A DNA stretch of 5,626 nt from Anaerolineales bacterium UBA2232 (GTDB lineage Bacteria > Chloroflexota > Anaerolineae > UBA2200): NCBI GenBank assembly GCA_002348045.1, contig DDYO01000107.1:1-5626 (forward strand). Reading direction: 5' to 3'. Shown one piece after another: positions 5,051 through 5,626 of the stretch (position 1 is the first letter of the stretch; every line of letters begins with the position of its first letter). The notes beneath the pieces were generated by a model, which did not search any database, was not told where the DNA came from, and saw only the letters and a list, made by a program, of their open reading frames with translations. The position numbers and the translations under genes are program-made.

Positions 5051-5626
5051 TGATGGCCGTACCATCCCGAATCAGGAGCCCGTCGCTCCCGTGGTGGCCC
5101 TACGCGCTGGCCTTGGTGTTGACCCTCACCGTTCGTTCAGCGACCGCCAAGCAGGTTGCCGGGCCAGAGAACCTGGATGCCGAGTACTACTTGCTGGTTG
5201 CGCAGAACCTGGTGCACGGCAAAGGGTTTGCCGTGGACGCTCTGTGGCACGGCCTGCGCAGGACAGCTGAGGGCATCGGCGGTCGCCTTCGAGCCCGCTC
5301 CCGCGGCGTGGTCAGCCTCTTGGTCCCGTGTCTGGCTGTCATCTTCGCCTTCTCCTGGGGCCAGGCCATCGCTCGGGCCGAGATCGCGAGCAACCACCGC
5401 TGGCACCGCCAGCGCGGAGCCATAGCTACGTGGGTCGAGGCCCACGCCGCACCACAAGAGGTGCTGATGTGCAACGTGGGCATCGGTGTCACCTGGCTGA
5501 CGGGGCGGCCCACGGTGACCATCCCCTTCGGGGGCATGGAGGAGGTGTTGGCCGCTGCCTCTCAATTCAACGCCCAGGTCCTGATCGTTTCCGAACTGCG
5601 GCCCCAAGCTTTGTCAACTCACACCT
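5050..5626 (+). CDS. GT-C (GT39/ArnT-like) membrane glycosyltransferase, apparently internally deleted, cut by window edge
   Basis: The frame is open from ATG 5050 (or ATG 5053, next codon) to the window end, 192 residues, with no stop. The N-terminus has a hydrophobic stretch (PYALALVLTLTV, about 17-28) and then the loop motif D43-A-E-Y-Y-L-L-V-A-Q-N-L, typical of the first extracytoplasmic loop of GT39/ArnT-like enzymes, whose acidic residues take part in sugar transfer from a lipid carrier. After FAVDALWH (60-67) the protein turns abruptly to a basic stretch (68-85), one helix (about 86-108), and a soluble domain with ATWVEAHAAPQEVLMCNVG (126-144) and VTWLTGRPTVTIPFGG (147-162) that resembles the C-terminal domain of such proteins. 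The usual central set of many membrane helices is missing, so activity is doubtful. The start overlaps the TadE stop by 1 nt, implying coupling. A role in pilin glycosylation is an inference from context. It could be a decayed gene or an assembly join. Confidence 0.7.
   Translation, partial: MMAVPSRIRSPSLPWWPYALALVLTLTVRSATAKQVAGPENLDAEYYLLVAQNLVHGKGFAVDALWHGLRRTAEGIGGRLRARSRGVVSLLVPCLAVIFAFSWGQAIARAEIASNHRWHRQRGAIATWVEAHAAPQEVLMCNVGIGVTWLTGRPTVTIPFGGMEEVLAAASQFNAQVLIVSELRPQALSTHT

Noticed and set aside
5137..5607. Minus-strand frame of about 156 codons opposite the glycosyltransferase
   Set aside because: The plus-strand frame is open throughout, coupled to tadE and shows recognisable family motifs; the antisense product has none.

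Overview
The window comes from a GC-rich bacterium. The Flp prepilin motif (EEGQDLTEYAL), the TadE-type pseudopilins with a GQxLVEF cleavage motif, an MglA-type GTPase paired with a roadblock protein, and a GT39-like membrane glycosyltransferase with a DAEYY loop together suggest a member of the Chloroflexota (Anaerolineae-like). This is an inference from protein style; no rRNA or other marker gene is present. SD-like sequences (AAGGAG, GGGAGG, GGAGGTG) and near-consensus sigma70 promoters are easy to see.

Region 1 (1-1483, minus strand): a two-gene operon read leftward from a near-perfect promoter at 1483-1455. The first gene encodes a receiver (REC) domain fused to a Roadblock/LC7 domain. 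The second encodes an MglA-like small GTPase cut off by the left window edge. This resembles a polarity or motility switch: the roadblock part probably acts on the GTPase. The REC domain has Glu (E58) where the phosphoacceptor Asp should be.

Region 2 (about 1484-3208, plus strand): a divergent promoter whose -10 overlaps a 22-bp near-perfect palindrome (probable operator), followed by an RraA/HMG-aldolase-like protein and a creatininase-family metal amidohydrolase. They probably form a regulated catabolic pair of unknown substrate.

Region 3 (3209-5626, plus strand): a pilus gene set. A 308-bp region that is partly AT-rich and contains several potential hairpins leads into a first Flp prepilin. 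A strong hairpin resembling a terminator or attenuator follows, then an independent sigma70 promoter, a second paralogous Flp prepilin, two TadE-like pseudopilins, and a GT-C glycosyltransferase coupled by a 1-nt overlap that runs off the right edge. The two Flp prepilins have identical 15-residue leader lengths. The two TadE proteins show the same G|QxLVEF processing motif. The last gene appears to have lost its central multi-helix membrane domain: the first extracytoplasmic catalytic-loop motif is followed within about 20 residues by sequence that looks like the last helix and C-terminal domain of the family.

The most interesting points are the REC(D to E)-Roadblock fusion beside mglA, the palindrome on the rraA-like promoter, the separate transcriptional control of two Flp pilins, and the internally shortened glycosyltransferase. 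I found no CRISPR array, transposase, tRNA or rRNA.
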